Below are positions 19,186 through 28,946 of a DNA stretch of 64,000 nt, in pieces (the first letter of the stretch is position 1; every line of letters starts with the position of its first letter). The notes beneath the pieces were generated by a model that saw only the letters and a program-made list of their open reading frames with translations, made no database searches and had not been told where the DNA came from. Position numbers and translations under genes: made by a program. The stretch is from contig WGME01000006.1 of NCBI GenBank assembly GCA_016125225.1, forward strand, positions 1-64,000, written 5' to 3'. The stretch comes from a bacterium (lineage in GTDB: Bacteria > Planctomycetota > Planctomycetia > Planctomycetales > Planctomycetaceae).

Positions 19186-21087
19186 CTATTCATCGGTCTT
19201 CACCAATCGGGCCGGTGGAACCGCGGAAGCGATCTTAATGAAGGCGTCTTCCAGTTTGTCTTCCACATTACTGGCCGACATGCCGCCGGGGACATCGACC
19301 CAATAACCGTTCCCCAACCAGGCCACGGCTTGCAGCAGATTGCGGTCGGCATCGTTCCCCACGCTGATGGCATGAACGGTGTACCCCTTGTCCACTGCGT
19401 CTTTCACATACTTCAGCACCGCTTTGGACTGGGTGTTACTGGTGGTGTAGTCAGCCGACCCATTCCCGTCATAGTCGAACAAGGTATTCCAGCTCCAACC
19501 ACTCGGCAGACTGCCTGACTCACCACGGTCGAGCGTGTTCGAATTTCCGTCGGTCATCAGAATGATCGCCGGTCGAGAGCCCGAACGTTTGTGATTGTCG
19601 ATCAGACTGATGGCATCTTTCAGACCACCACTCATATTGGTAGCGTATGAGTAGTGGGCGGCCTGCTTGTACTTCATCAGCTTATTCACCGCGTCATAAT
19701 CGTTCGTCAATGGGGATGACGAGATGTTGACATTCGGGAAGGCCGAATTCGTGCCGCTGCTCAATGTCGTCTCGATGCGGTGATCCGTGTCATAGCTCAC
19801 CATGCCGAGGTAGTCATCAAAACCGAGTTCCCCCAGGAAGTCGCACAGCATCTGGTGACCTTCCTTGATGGCATGGAACGGGTAGTGGCGTGTCTTCCAC
19901 AAATCTTCGGTGTCGGCATACGAGGGACGCATCCGCATCAGGTAGCACATGAAGGTCTGGCCGCCAAACTTGTCCATCACTCCGTAGTTGTTGAGAACGC
20001 TGGTCTCAGTCACATAGTCGAAGAACTCCGACCAGCCTCCGCCATCATACGGATAGTTGCCGAGGCTAAAGCACTCGACCATCGATTGCCAGTCGTACTG
20101 ATGTGAGGGCAAAGCGACCTGTTGCGAACTGCTTCCATACTTGTAAACGGTGATGTTCGCCTGGCGAATCCGCTTGCCGGAATACGATCCGGTTCCGGCC
20201 CAGTTTCCTGAGGTCGTAGTATTGTTGCTGATGGTAAAGGTCTGCTGGCTGCCGTTAGTGTAAGTGAGCTGTACCTTTTTGATCTTTGTATTGGTCGTGA
20301 CCGAGATGCTGGTCCCCTTGTGCGTGACGGTGGCCTTCGCACCGTCACTGCTTGAGCGCGAAGTTGTGATATACGACGGCAGATAGGTCATTGTCCCCAG
20401 ATACGTCGGAGCCAGATCGTTGTAGGCCGTCTGCAGATTCTGTTCGAGTGTCGCTTGGGGCAGGGGGGTGGAGACTTCATCCGAGAAATAGCTATCGAAG
20501 TTCATCGACCGGGAAAAGTCGTGGACCACCACAATGTCTCGGGGTTCGATGTAGGCAATCGATTCCGCCGTAACAGCCGTCCCGTTTTCGCGAAACATGC
20601 CGGTGAACAAGCCCGGGATCTTGCCATCCGGAGCCGATTCATCTTCATTGTCGCGGCGGGCAACGACTTTCACACAGTTGACCTGATAGCCGGCCGGGTT
20701 CCAGTCAAACGAGTAGTTGCCCTGATTATCTTGAGACCGGCGACCAAACACGACATCTTCGCCACTGTTGATGTAGATGTCGTTCAGTTCCGCGACTTCC
20801 GCGGCTTTATCGCGTGCCTGATTCTGAGCATAGGTGAAGACGTCGTTGACATTGTCCCCGGCGTTGGAAATCGCATAGGTGATCTCCATCGCAGCGGCCA
20901 AAGCGGCGGCATCGGTCGCGTTCTGCATTTTCGTTTTGGTCAGCGAGATCATCCCGCTGTCGACCGAGAAAGCGACCAAGGTCATGATGGCGGCCAGACA
21001 GACCGCCGCCACGACCAGAAACACCCCCCGGCGTGACGCCGCTGGTGTCTGAAGTCGGCGCGCCAGAAACCAACTCTGAGTCATCAT
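19186..21087 (-). CDS. TadG-like protein with von Willebrand factor A domain
   Basis: A 633-residue protein anchored by an N-terminal helix (RRGVFLVVAAVCLAAIMTLVAFSVDSG), the TadE/TadG-like leader followed by MQNATDAAALAAA. The VWA domain begins with IVVVHDFSRSM (MIDAS DxSxS) and later has ILMTDGNSNTLDRG and AISVGNDADRNLLQAVA. Between the MIDAS and the rest, about residues 225-330, sits an inserted Thr/Ser-rich beta region (QLTYTNGSQQTFTIS...), so the fold is split. The C-terminus is short. It is the third gene of a minus-strand group after two TadE-like genes (109 bases downstream of the second), consistent with a Tad-type surface structure, though no ATPase or secretin is in the window. Confidence 0.85.
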   Translation of the reverse strand: MMTQSWFLARRLQTPAASRRGVFLVVAAVCLAAIMTLVAFSVDSGMISLTKTKMQNATDAAALAAAMEITYAISNAGDNVNDVFTYAQNQARDKAAEVAELNDIYINSGEDVVFGRRSQDNQGNYSFDWNPAGYQVNCVKVVARRDNEDESAPDGKIPGLFTGMFRENGTAVTAESIAYIEPRDIVVVHDFSRSMNFDSYFSDEVSTPLPQATLEQNLQTAYNDLAPTYLGTMTYLPSYITTSRSSSDGAKATVTHKGTSISVTTNTKIKKVQLTYTNGSQQTFTISNNTTTSGNWAGTGSYSGKRIRQANITVYKYGSSSQQVALPSHQYDWQSMVECFSLGNYPYDGGGWSEFFDYVTETSVLNNYGVMDKFGGQTFMCYLMRMRPSYADTEDLWKTRHYPFHAIKEGHQMLCDFLGELGFDDYLGMVSYDTDHRIETTLSSGTNSAFPNVNISSSPLTNDYDAVNKLMKYKQAAHYSYATNMSGGLKDAISLIDNHKRSGSRPAIILMTDGNSNTLDRGESGSLPSGWSWNTLFDYDGNGSADYTTSNTQSKAVLKYVKDAVDKGYTVHAISVGNDADRNLLQAVAWLGNGYWVDVPGGMSASNVEDKLEDAFIKIASAVPPARLVKTDE

Positions 21088-21195
21088 GATTCGTTCTTTC
21101 GTTACGCAAAGGCCCGTTTGTGTTGGAATGTTTCGATGGTATATGGTCGTTGTCTGCGGTTCGGCGACAGCCGGTTATGACCAGTCGTTCTACCT

Positions 21196-21675
21196 TTAGT
21201 TCACCAGCATCGTGCGTCCTTTACGGAACACGATCGAGGCTTGCATCTTTTCGAAGCTAGGACTGAAAGTGCCGACCGCATCGACGGCTGTGTAAGGAAC
21301 CTCGATACTGATCCGGAACAATTCGAGATCATTATCGGAATCAGAGAGATCAAACGGGGAAGACCCATCCGGCGTGGTGATCTTGATGGTCATCTGATCG
21401 CCCGGCAGTCCTTCCGCCTTAAGTTGATTGCGGATGTCGGTGATCACCTTCTGATTGACATCCTGGCCAGCCTGCAACCGCTCGCTGGTATCCATGGAGG
21501 CAATGCGGCCTGCCTGCCGAATGGCGGCATACAGCGTATGCGTGGTATCAACATTAAAAGATGTCTGAGCGGCCGTCAGTACGAGGACCACAAAGACGGG
21601 TGCCATCACGGCAAACTCCACCGCGGCGGAACCGCGGCGGGACGAAGTTACTGGTAAAGCCCGTTGATGAATCAT
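21196..21675 (-). CDS. TadE-like minor pilin protein (second)
   Basis: A 159-residue protein with the TadE signature: a basic start, then RRGSAAVEFAVMAPVFVVLVLTAAQTS, where the Glu follows Ala-Val before a hydrophobic helix. The rest is a periplasmic domain with RQAGRIASMDTSERLQAGQDV and a strand-rich end. Members are pseudopilins of Tad/Flp systems or secreted shell proteins. It is 46 bases downstream of another TadE-like gene and upstream of the TadG-like VWA gene. Confidence 0.85.
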   Translation of the reverse strand: MIHQRALPVTSSRRGSAAVEFAVMAPVFVVLVLTAAQTSFNVDTTHTLYAAIRQAGRIASMDTSERLQAGQDVNQKVITDIRNQLKAEGLPGDQMTIKITTPDGSSPFDLSDSDNDLELFRISIEVPYTAVDAVGTFSPSFEKMQASIVFRKGRTMLVN

Positions 21676-21721
21676 TTCAGGAAACTTTCGCTGGCCTGCC
21701 CCTCGGGGACAGTCTGTTCGA

Positions 21722-22204
21722 TCATTCGTGTCTCATGGCCGCCTGCGTAGCGATGGTTTTGCCTTTGATCCAGAAGGGGGGCAAAATCGCGACGTTGTCA
21801 TACGGAACTTCCACACGCACGATGAAGCAATCGCCCGTATCGGCGTCGGACAAATCGACTGTGGGCAAGGAACTCACATTCAACGTGGTGGCATTGAAAT
21901 TCGCGGTATCGAAGACGCTGGCATCACGAATCTGAATCGTCAGCAGGTTCGGATCGATGACCGACCCCGCGATCTCACGAATTTTGGCTTCCACCTGGGT
22001 ATTGGTCGTGCTCTCGAAGCTGCCGAGATGGGCCCCGCGTCGGGCAGCGGCCTGCATCATGTGGCGTACGAGACAGAAGTGCCCGAACTCCAGCAAGGCC
22101 GCCAGAAACAGCACAAAGATGGGCATGATCAGGGCCACTTCAACAGTGAGCGCCCCATGCCTTCGCACTGGTGCATTGCTTGGTGATGTTCGCGGGCTGA
22201 GCAT
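21722..22204 (-). CDS. TadE-like minor pilin protein (first)
   Basis: A 160-residue paralogue of the next gene. Its leader is RRHGALTVEVALIMPIFVLFLAALLEFGHF, with the conserved Glu in TVEVAL. The mature part contains MQAAARRGAHLGSFESTTN, then VEAKIREIAGSVIDPNLLTIQ, and ends in VEVPYDNVAILPPFWIKGKTI, closely matching the layout of the second copy (VEVPYTAVDAVGTFSPSF). The pair probably arose by duplication. It is the first gene of the three-gene group, with AGGGACGG upstream. Confidence 0.85.
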   Translation of the reverse strand: MLSPRTSPSNAPVRRHGALTVEVALIMPIFVLFLAALLEFGHFCLVRHMMQAAARRGAHLGSFESTTNTQVEAKIREIAGSVIDPNLLTIQIRDASVFDTANFNATTLNVSSLPTVDLSDADTGDCFIVRVEVPYDNVAILPPFWIKGKTIATQAAMRHE

Positions 22205-22386
22205 ACAAACCGTCCCTGGTCAGCCACGGCGAGGGGAGATTCCGCCTGACTTATAGAAACGCTAGGTCACAGCTAGCAAGATGCCGGTACAGTCAAATCG
22301 ATCGGCATAATTTTGCAGAATGCCAAACTAACGAATTCCGCCTGTAGCGATCGTAGGGGTTACGCGATTGACCGTTTGGCAGCCAC

Positions 22387-25320
22387 CTATCGGGGCATCT
22401 CGATCGGTTCGCGACCTTCAACGATGACATACTCGCGATCGCCGAGCAGTTCATCCCAGTGTTGCGTCTCGCCATTCGGCCAAGTCACGTTTACTTGCTT
22501 TGCTCGATCGGAATCGCCCAGCCCCAGCACCAGCTTGCGTTCATTCGACGACTGGTAGCCGTCCCCGGCGACCAGTTGGGAGACCACGATGCGTCCATGA
22601 GCGGTGAATTTCACTCGCGTGCCGATGGCATCTCGATTGGACGAGGTTCCCCGCAAATGCAGACAGAGAAAATGGCCAGTCGTTTGCGACCGATTTGTCA
22701 CCAGAGCGACGGGTGTATCCAGATGCGAGACCGCGACGTCATCCCGACCGTCACGGTTCCAATCGAGCCGGGCCATCGACCGCCCCAGTTGCGGTTGAGT
22801 GAACCAGTCCCCCACGTCGGGGGCGGGAAGTTCCGTAAACTTCTGCCCCTGCTCATTTCTCAGGAATTGCGGCGGCATGCGGTAAGGAGACCCGAGATGG
22901 GTAAAGTCATCGACATGGCCATTCACCAGCATTAAGTCGGGCCATGTATCCAGATCGGCATCGAGAAATTGCGTGCCGAAGCCCAGCATCAAATAACTCG
23001 AATCGCGCAATTGGTAAGCCGCGGTGCGATCATTGAAGAGCAGGGGACTGTCCTGCAGGTACAACGTGTTCGATTCGCGGAAGTAATTCGTCACAAAGAG
23101 ATCGAGTTGGCCGTTGCCATCCACATCGGCACTGGCTACACCCATGCAGGCTTGGGCTTTGCCATCACGATCGAAAGCCAGGCCCGCTGTCACGCCGCGA
23201 TTCTCATAGCGTAACGACGGTGAAGTCGTCTCAGGGACCAGGAAAAAGTTCGGTACGGCGTCGTTGGCGATGAAGAGTTCCATCTGTTGCTGCTGACCGA
23301 AATCCGCCGCGAGAATTCCCAGCCCATTACCGAGCGGGACTTGTAACCCGGCATCCGTCGAAATGTCGGCAAATGTGTCGGTCGCTTGATTCAACCACAA
23401 CGCATCGGGTTCGCCATCAAAAAGTGTCGGAAGACAGGCACGCGGCAGTCCCCCGCTTTGACAGATCTGCGTGAACACCCCTTCACCGCTGAGATAGTTG
23501 ACATCGTAAAGGTCGGGCCAGCCATCGGCGTTCAAATCGACCATCGCCACACTGGTTGTCCAAGCGGTCCCTGAGATGCCAGCCGCTGCGGTGTGATCCT
23601 GAAAGGTGCCATCTCCCAGATTCAGAAACAGCCGATTGGTGCCAATATTCGCCACATATAAATCGGGGAAGCCATCTCCGTTGTAATCTCCCACGGCCAC
23701 GCCCTGGCTGTAGTTCGGTTCAATGATGCGGGCCATGTCCGTCACATTTTGCCAAGTCTGTCCATGGCGATTTCGATAGAGTTGGTCGTGATGTGTCTCG
23801 CTATCAGGCCGTACGGGAAAGACGCTCCCCTGCGTGAAATGCAGATCAGGCCAACCATCGAGATCGAAATCGAGAACACCGACACCGCCGCCGGTGAATT
23901 CGAGCATGCGCATGCCCTCGGTCTGCGGATCGGCGTCGTTATAGAACTGAAAATCGAGACCAGTCTCCGTGGCAACATCTTCAAAGCGAATCACGGTGGC
24001 GGCTGTCCCCTGCAGTGGGGCTTTCGATGATGGCGAAACTTTCGACCAGGTAGGTAACGGCCGCTGAGACCAATCCAAGTCCTTGATCGCTGGTGGTAAC
24101 AACACTGTCCGCCGATGAGGTGTGGCCGAGGGATTCGCGACCATTTGCTCGGCACGAGCGATCGAATCATTCGCCCAAGGCAAGTCCGGCTGGCTGCTGC
24201 GAGCCAATTGCGACCAGCCTGCGGCTTCCCAGGCTCGTCCCAGATCCAGCAGGATTGTCACCACTGCCCGTTGATGAGGGGCATCCTGAGAATTCTCATA
24301 GAGACGCTCCAGTTCCTCATCCAACTGCTGGAGTAACTGAGCACGCTGCAGAATGAGCGGAAGTACCGGATGTTGTGGTTCGCTCTCTCGCAAGACCTGC
24401 CCCAGATGATACATCGCCAACCGATGATCGGGATCTCGTGCCACGGCTTCACCAAAGCATCGGGCCGCCGGTGAGAGTTGCCCGGTTTCACGAGCCGCCA
24501 GTCCCTGCAGCACCCAGTAGTCGGGATGCTGCTGCGTCTCGGTTGGTAATCCCGAAAGCCAACTCGTCAGGCCTGTGACGTCGCCGGTGTACCATAACCA
24601 CCAGCCCTGCTGGATCTGCGCTTCGGCCAGATGAGAGCCATCTTTCAACGCCCGCTGTAGCGCGGGTTCCGCATCAGCATATTCGTGGGCTTCCAGATTG
24701 TTTCGAGCCAGCCCCAACCAGGGCAGGGGATCTTCCGGCGAGACCTCGCAGGCCTTTTTGATGTAGTCGTCATGATGGGAGAGCCGCTCGGTATTTCCCA
24801 GCAGCAGCAATTCCAGGGGATGAAATTGCCCGGCTTGTAACAGTTGCAGTAAGTAGGGGGTCGCTTCCCAACGGCGACCCGCCAGATTCAGCAGATAGCT
24901 CAGCCGTTGTATCGCCGGAATTTCCTGGGGAGAGCGGGCCAGCACTTCGCGAAAGAAATGTTCGGCCAAGCTCATGTGACCCAGATGGCGATGCAGATCT
25001 CCCGCAGTCAGCAGCGCACGTCGGTACGTCGCACTGCCATCATCGCGCATACGGCTGTAGTACTCCAACGCCCGGTCATACTCTTCCAGTCGCGTAGCCG
25101 CATCGGCTGCCAGCAACAGCACATCGAGCTTGCCGGGTGATTTTTCCAGAATCTGATCGGCGAGTTCCAAGCCTCGTGCGAATTTTTGATCCTGCATGGC
25201 GATCTGTGCCTGCCGCAACTGCTCCGTGGCGGTCATGGGTGGCGGTGGAGAACCACAACCGAGGACCAACCCCGCCAGAAAGAGTGCACAAATCAACACA
25301 GGGCCCGAACGAAATGGCAT
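22387..25320 (-). CDS. CRTAC1-family lipoprotein with TPR and FG-GAP/VCBS repeats
   Basis: A 977-residue lipoprotein. The leader ends in LVLGC (lipobox), preferred over an upstream start that would add 30 residues and a different helix. The first half (about 30-430) is tetratricopeptide repeats (LADQILEKSPGKLDVLLLAADAATRLEEYDRALEYYSRM and so on). The second half is an FG-GAP/VCBS propeller with repeated calcium-loop motifs (DFDLDGWPDLHFTQG, DYNGDGFPDLYVANIG, DLNADGWPDLYDVNY, DVDGNGQLDLFVTNY, DADLDTWPDLMLVNG) and an ASPIC/UnbV-like C-terminus (TSSNRDAIGTRVKF, WPNGETQHWDELL). Such proteins are abundant in planctomycetes; the role is thought to be extracytoplasmic binding. It lies 182 bases downstream of the Tad group with no evident operon link. 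Confidence 0.88.
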   Translation of the reverse strand: MPFRSGPVLICALFLAGLVLGCGSPPPPMTATEQLRQAQIAMQDQKFARGLELADQILEKSPGKLDVLLLAADAATRLEEYDRALEYYSRMRDDGSATYRRALLTAGDLHRHLGHMSLAEHFFREVLARSPQEIPAIQRLSYLLNLAGRRWEATPYLLQLLQAGQFHPLELLLLGNTERLSHHDDYIKKACEVSPEDPLPWLGLARNNLEAHEYADAEPALQRALKDGSHLAEAQIQQGWWLWYTGDVTGLTSWLSGLPTETQQHPDYWVLQGLAARETGQLSPAARCFGEAVARDPDHRLAMYHLGQVLRESEPQHPVLPLILQRAQLLQQLDEELERLYENSQDAPHQRAVVTILLDLGRAWEAAGWSQLARSSQPDLPWANDSIARAEQMVANPSATPHRRTVLLPPAIKDLDWSQRPLPTWSKVSPSSKAPLQGTAATVIRFEDVATETGLDFQFYNDADPQTEGMRMLEFTGGGVGVLDFDLDGWPDLHFTQGSVFPVRPDSETHHDQLYRNRHGQTWQNVTDMARIIEPNYSQGVAVGDYNGDGFPDLYVANIGTNRLFLNLGDGTFQDHTAAAGISGTAWTTSVAMVDLNADGWPDLYDVNYLSGEGVFTQICQSGGLPRACLPTLFDGEPDALWLNQATDTFADISTDAGLQVPLGNGLGILAADFGQQQQMELFIANDAVPNFFLVPETTSPSLRYENRGVTAGLAFDRDGKAQACMGVASADVDGNGQLDLFVTNYFRESNTLYLQDSPLLFNDRTAAYQLRDSSYLMLGFGTQFLDADLDTWPDLMLVNGHVDDFTHLGSPYRMPPQFLRNEQGQKFTELPAPDVGDWFTQPQLGRSMARLDWNRDGRDDVAVSHLDTPVALVTNRSQTTGHFLCLHLRGTSSNRDAIGTRVKFTAHGRIVVSQLVAGDGYQSSNERKLVLGLGDSDRAKQVNVTWPNGETQHWDELLGDREYVIVEGREPIEMPR

Positions 25321-25543
25321 AACCGAACTCGCGACACGGAGACGGGAATAAAGGAATAAGGCAGAGAGAATAGCGACCGTTATCATGGTCAATGCGGCCC
25401 CCATCAGCAAACCAGCCCGGCAGATCGCTGGGGAAGCCCCTGATTTGAATGCTGACCGACCTCAAATTTTCGGCCCCGGCTACAGCCACTCGGGCAACGT
25501 TGGTACACTTCGGGTTTTGACTTCAGTCCCGGAGAGGAGCGAC

Positions 25544-26557
25544 ATGGCCCGGCGGTTCGTGAATACCCTGAAAGATGGCGACCTGGTTGAGGAAGTCTAT
25601 TTCGTTGCAGATCGCCAACTTCGGGCCAATCGGAACGCGGCACTCTATCTCAGTGTCGACCTTCGCGACCGCACCGGCGTTATCAACGGCCGCCTCTGGA
25701 ACGTGACCGAAATGTCCTGCGAACCCATTCAAAGCGGGGGATTCGCTAAGGTCCGGGGAAAGGTGCAGGTCTATCAGGGGACGCTGCAGCTGATTCTCAC
25801 GCACATCATGCCCGCTGTCGCGGACGATCAGAACCCGGCCGACTTCGAAGAAGGCCCCAGCCAAAGCGTGGCCGCACTCCTTGACGAGTTGAAGACGACA
25901 CTGGGCACGATTCAGAACCCCGCCATTCGCACGGTCATCGAATGCTTTTTTGACGATGCTCCCCTCATTGACACCCTGTGCCAGATGCCCGCCGGTGTCA
26001 AAGCCCACCACGCTTACCGCGGCGGGTTGCTGGAACACATCGTCACCTTGAGCCGCCTGGCTTCCAAAGTCTGCGAGATTTATCCCAGCCTGGATCGCGA
26101 TCTGCTATTGGCCGGCGTGTTTCTGCACGACATCGGCAAACTGCGGGAACTCGCCTGCGAATCCGGGTTTGTCTACACCGATGAAGGCCAGCTCCTCGGC
26201 CATCTCGTCATCGGTGTCGAAATGCTGACTGAGAAACTCCCGCTGGCGGAGCAACGCCTCGGGCAGCCCTTTCCGGAAGAACTCAAACTCCGCTTGAAAC
26301 ATCTGATTCTGAGCCATCACGGGACGTATGAATTCGGCAGCCCACGGCTACCGATGACACCCACCGCGATTGCGCTGCACCTGATCGACAACCTGGACGC
26401 CAAGATTTACGAGTTCACCCAGGTGATCGCCGCCGACCCGAACAGCGGCTCGCATTGGACGCTGTTCCAGCCGCGCTTGGAGCGGAAATTATTCAAAGGA
26501 TTTGGAGAACCGAGTCAACCAGATTCCACTCCACAAAACGGTGCTCCATCGACCTGA
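25544..26557 (+). CDS. YhaM-like 3'-5' exoribonuclease (OB-fold plus HD domain)
   Basis: A 337-residue protein. The N-terminal 110 residues form an OB-fold (LYLSVDLRDRTGVINGRLWN), and the C-terminal half is an HD-type phosphohydrolase (VKAHHAYRGGLLEHIVTLSRLA, then LLAGVFLHDIGKLREL, then LSHHGTYEFGS). This is the YhaM/CvfC architecture, a Mn-dependent 3'-5' exoribonuclease with some DNA activity in Gram-positives. ATG 25544 follows GGAGAGGAG; the longer reading from 25385 adds residues with no similarity. The adjacent gene on the same strand is RNase R, so the pair looks like an RNA-decay unit. Confidence 0.85.
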   Translation: MARRFVNTLKDGDLVEEVYFVADRQLRANRNAALYLSVDLRDRTGVINGRLWNVTEMSCEPIQSGGFAKVRGKVQVYQGTLQLILTHIMPAVADDQNPADFEEGPSQSVAALLDELKTTLGTIQNPAIRTVIECFFDDAPLIDTLCQMPAGVKAHHAYRGGLLEHIVTLSRLASKVCEIYPSLDRDLLLAGVFLHDIGKLRELACESGFVYTDEGQLLGHLVIGVEMLTEKLPLAEQRLGQPFPEELKLRLKHLILSHHGTYEFGSPRLPMTPTAIALHLIDNLDAKIYEFTQVIAADPNSGSHWTLFQPRLERKLFKGFGEPSQPDSTPQNGAPST

Positions 26558-26607
26558 AATGCGTGACTGCAGGTAACAGGTTTCTCGCTGGCACGGAGAC
26601 GATCATT

Positions 26608-28836
26608 TTGGCCGACTATACTGCCTTGATTCTCCGGTACTATGCCGACCCGGACGCTCAGCCGCTGAATTCGAAAGAACTGGCGATCTGGCTGGGAGTG
26701 AAAAAATCGCAATGGTCACCCTTCAAGGCGGCGATTGAACAACTCATTGAAGCGGGCGCGATTCGAAAATCTTCCAGCGGAATCCTCTCGAAGGTCCGGC
26801 AAACGCCGAAACTGGTCGGCACCATCAAACGCACCACCAGCGGCACCGGGTACTTCCGTCCGAGCCGTGATCCCGAAGCCGAGAATGCCGATGAAGCCCC
26901 GCCCGAGACCGAGCCTGACGAGGTGATTTACATCGAACCCGGCGACCTGCAGGGGGCGATGACTGGCGATACCGTGGAAGTCGGTCTGTCGCGCCGACGT
27001 CGTGCCGGAGGCCAACGCATCGGCCGGGTCCTGCGGGTGATTGAACGGGCTCGCAGTGAATTTGTCGGTACCTATCACGAAAAAGCGGGGCGCGGTTACG
27101 TCACCGTCGATGCGGGTTTACTTGATCAACCCGTCTCGGTGGGAGACCCCGGGGCCAAGGGAGCTCGTCCGAATGATAAAGTTGTCGTTGAAATCTTGAA
27201 GTTCCCGACGGCGGATGAATCGGCCGAGGGGGTCCTGACGAAAGTGCTCGGGACACATGGTCAACCGGGCATCGATTGCCTTTCGATCATCCATGAATTC
27301 AACCTGCCGGACGAGTTTCCGGAACCGGTGCTCGAAGCGGCGCGTGATGTCGTCAGAAACTTCAATGAGTCCGACCTGACAGACCGGCTCGATCTGACGC
27401 AGGAAACGATCATCACGATCGACCCTGTCGATGCACGGGACTTCGATGATGCGATTTCCTTGACCGAAGACAAAGATGGACACTGGCGGTTGGGGGTGCA
27501 TATCGCCGATGTCAGTCATTTTGTGCAACCGGGGACGCCACTGGATCGCGAGGCCAAAGACCGCGGAACCAGTGTGTACCTGCCTGATCGTGTGCTGCCG
27601 ATGTTGCCCGAATTGATTTCGAATGGGCTGGCCAGCCTGCAGGAAGGGCATGTGCGGTACACCAAGTCGGTCTTCATCGACTTCAACCCGGAAGGCCTGC
27701 CGACCGGCACCGAGTTCGCGAACTCCGCCATCAAGGTCATGCGGCGGTTCGCGTATGAAGAGGTCATGCCGATTCTGGAAGATCCGGAAGCCCACCGCAC
27801 GCGGGTCTCGGCGAAAGTGCGGGCTTTGCTGGATCGGATGCACCGCCTGGCGATGACGTTACGCCGGCGGCGGTTCAGTCGCGGCGCACTCGATCTGCAA
27901 CTGCCGGAAGTCAAAATCGACTTTGACGAGAATGGCCGCGTGAGCGGGGCTCATCGGGTCAGCCACGATGAAAGTCATCAGATCATCGAAGAGTTCATGC
28001 TGGCCGCGAATATTGCGGTCGCGACAAAGTTATCGCAGGAAGGACTGCCGTACCTGCACCGCACCCATGCCGCCCCCGATGAAGGCAAACTCCGCACGCT
28101 GGGCAGCTTCGTCAAAGGTCTGGGATTCGATGTGAAACCGTGGGTCGGACGTCAAGAGATCCAGAAGTTGCTTGATCTCGTCCGCGGGCAACCGGCCGAA
28201 CAGGCGATCAGTTACGCCGTGCTGCGGAGTATGAAACAAGCCGAATACAGCCCTGCGGAGGTCGGCCACTTCGCGTTGGCGGAAGATTTTTACTGCCATT
28301 TCACCAGCCCCATTCGCCGGTATCCCGACTTGCTCGTCCATCGGCTGTTCGACGGCCTTGTGCGGCATGGCAAAAAGACCAAAGCCCCGTCGGTTCTACA
28401 ACTCGTCAAACTCGGCGAGCATTGTTCCGAAACCGAACGGCGGGCGGAATCGGCCGAACGCGAACTGATCAAGGTGAAACTGCTGGAATATCTCAAAGAC
28501 AAAATAGGTTGGCAGATGCAGGCCACCATCACCGGTGTCGAACGCTTTGGCCTGTTCTGCCTGGGGATTGAGCTGCCCGCCGAAGGCCTGGTGCATGTGC
28601 GAAACCTGCCGCAGGACCAATACGATTACGACGAAAAAGGCCACGTACTGGTCGGCCGCAAACGAGATCAGACCTACCGATTGGGAGATCGGGTCACGGT
28701 AGAAGTCGCACGGGTCGATACCCACAAACGGACACTCGATTACCGGTTAGTCCTTCCGGAAGAAATATCGCGCCGCCGGGGCTCGTTAAAAACACAGGAA
28801 AAACAGAAAAAAGTCCGCCGTAAACGGCGGGGATAG
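26608..28836 (+). CDS. rnr: Ribonuclease R (RNB-family exoribonuclease)
   Basis: A 742-residue RNase R. It has an N-terminal winged-helix region (about 1-70), cold-shock-like domains (VGTIKRTTSGTGYFRPS; VGTYHEKAGRGYVTVDA), the RNB catalytic core with ITIDPVDARDFDDAISL, LGVHIADVSHFV and DRVLPMLPE (the Asp residues that bind Mg), and a C-terminal S1 domain followed by a Lys/Arg tail (KTQEKQKKVRRKRRG). It degrades structured RNA 3' to 5'. I chose the TTG at 26608 because it has GGAGACG upstream and begins just before the winged helix; the longer reading would overlap the YhaM gene by 100 bases. GTG at 26563 is another candidate. It follows yhaM by 50 bases. Confidence 0.9.
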   Translation: MADYTALILRYYADPDAQPLNSKELAIWLGVKKSQWSPFKAAIEQLIEAGAIRKSSSGILSKVRQTPKLVGTIKRTTSGTGYFRPSRDPEAENADEAPPETEPDEVIYIEPGDLQGAMTGDTVEVGLSRRRRAGGQRIGRVLRVIERARSEFVGTYHEKAGRGYVTVDAGLLDQPVSVGDPGAKGARPNDKVVVEILKFPTADESAEGVLTKVLGTHGQPGIDCLSIIHEFNLPDEFPEPVLEAARDVVRNFNESDLTDRLDLTQETIITIDPVDARDFDDAISLTEDKDGHWRLGVHIADVSHFVQPGTPLDREAKDRGTSVYLPDRVLPMLPELISNGLASLQEGHVRYTKSVFIDFNPEGLPTGTEFANSAIKVMRRFAYEEVMPILEDPEAHRTRVSAKVRALLDRMHRLAMTLRRRRFSRGALDLQLPEVKIDFDENGRVSGAHRVSHDESHQIIEEFMLAANIAVATKLSQEGLPYLHRTHAAPDEGKLRTLGSFVKGLGFDVKPWVGRQEIQKLLDLVRGQPAEQAISYAVLRSMKQAEYSPAEVGHFALAEDFYCHFTSPIRRYPDLLVHRLFDGLVRHGKKTKAPSVLQLVKLGEHCSETERRAESAERELIKVKLLEYLKDKIGWQMQATITGVERFGLFCLGIELPAEGLVHVRNLPQDQYDYDEKGHVLVGRKRDQTYRLGDRVTVEVARVDTHKRTLDYRLVLPEEISRRRGSLKTQEKQKKVRRKRRG

Positions 28837-28854
28837 CAACCCGATGTCAGACAA

Positions 28855-28893
28855 ACGGGGCGAAACCTCTCGGAAATGAGAGAGTCGCCCCGT
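28855..28893 (+). terminator. Hairpin terminator after rnr
   Basis: ACGGGGCGA (28855-28863) pairs perfectly with TCGCCCCGT (28885-28893), and the loop itself holds an inner CCTCTC/GAGAG hairpin. It lies 19 bases after the rnr stop and just upstream of the sdh promoter. There is no long T-tract, so it may act with Rho or as an insulator. Confidence 0.55.
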
Positions 28894-28908
28894 AAACCCA
28901 CGTGTCGT

Positions 28909-28936
28909 TTGCACCACGTGAGTCAACCTCTATAAT
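28909..28936 (+). promoter_or_regulatory. Sigma70-type promoter for sdhCAB
   Basis: TTGCAC at 28909-28914 and TATAAT at 28931-28936 are spaced by 16 bases. The -10 matches consensus exactly and the -35 matches four of six (TTGACA). It lies about 80 bases upstream of the sdhC ATG and directly after the rnr hairpin, so it is the likely start of the sdhCAB-gcvT transcript. Confidence 0.65.
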
Positions 28937-28946
28937 CCTGAGACTT

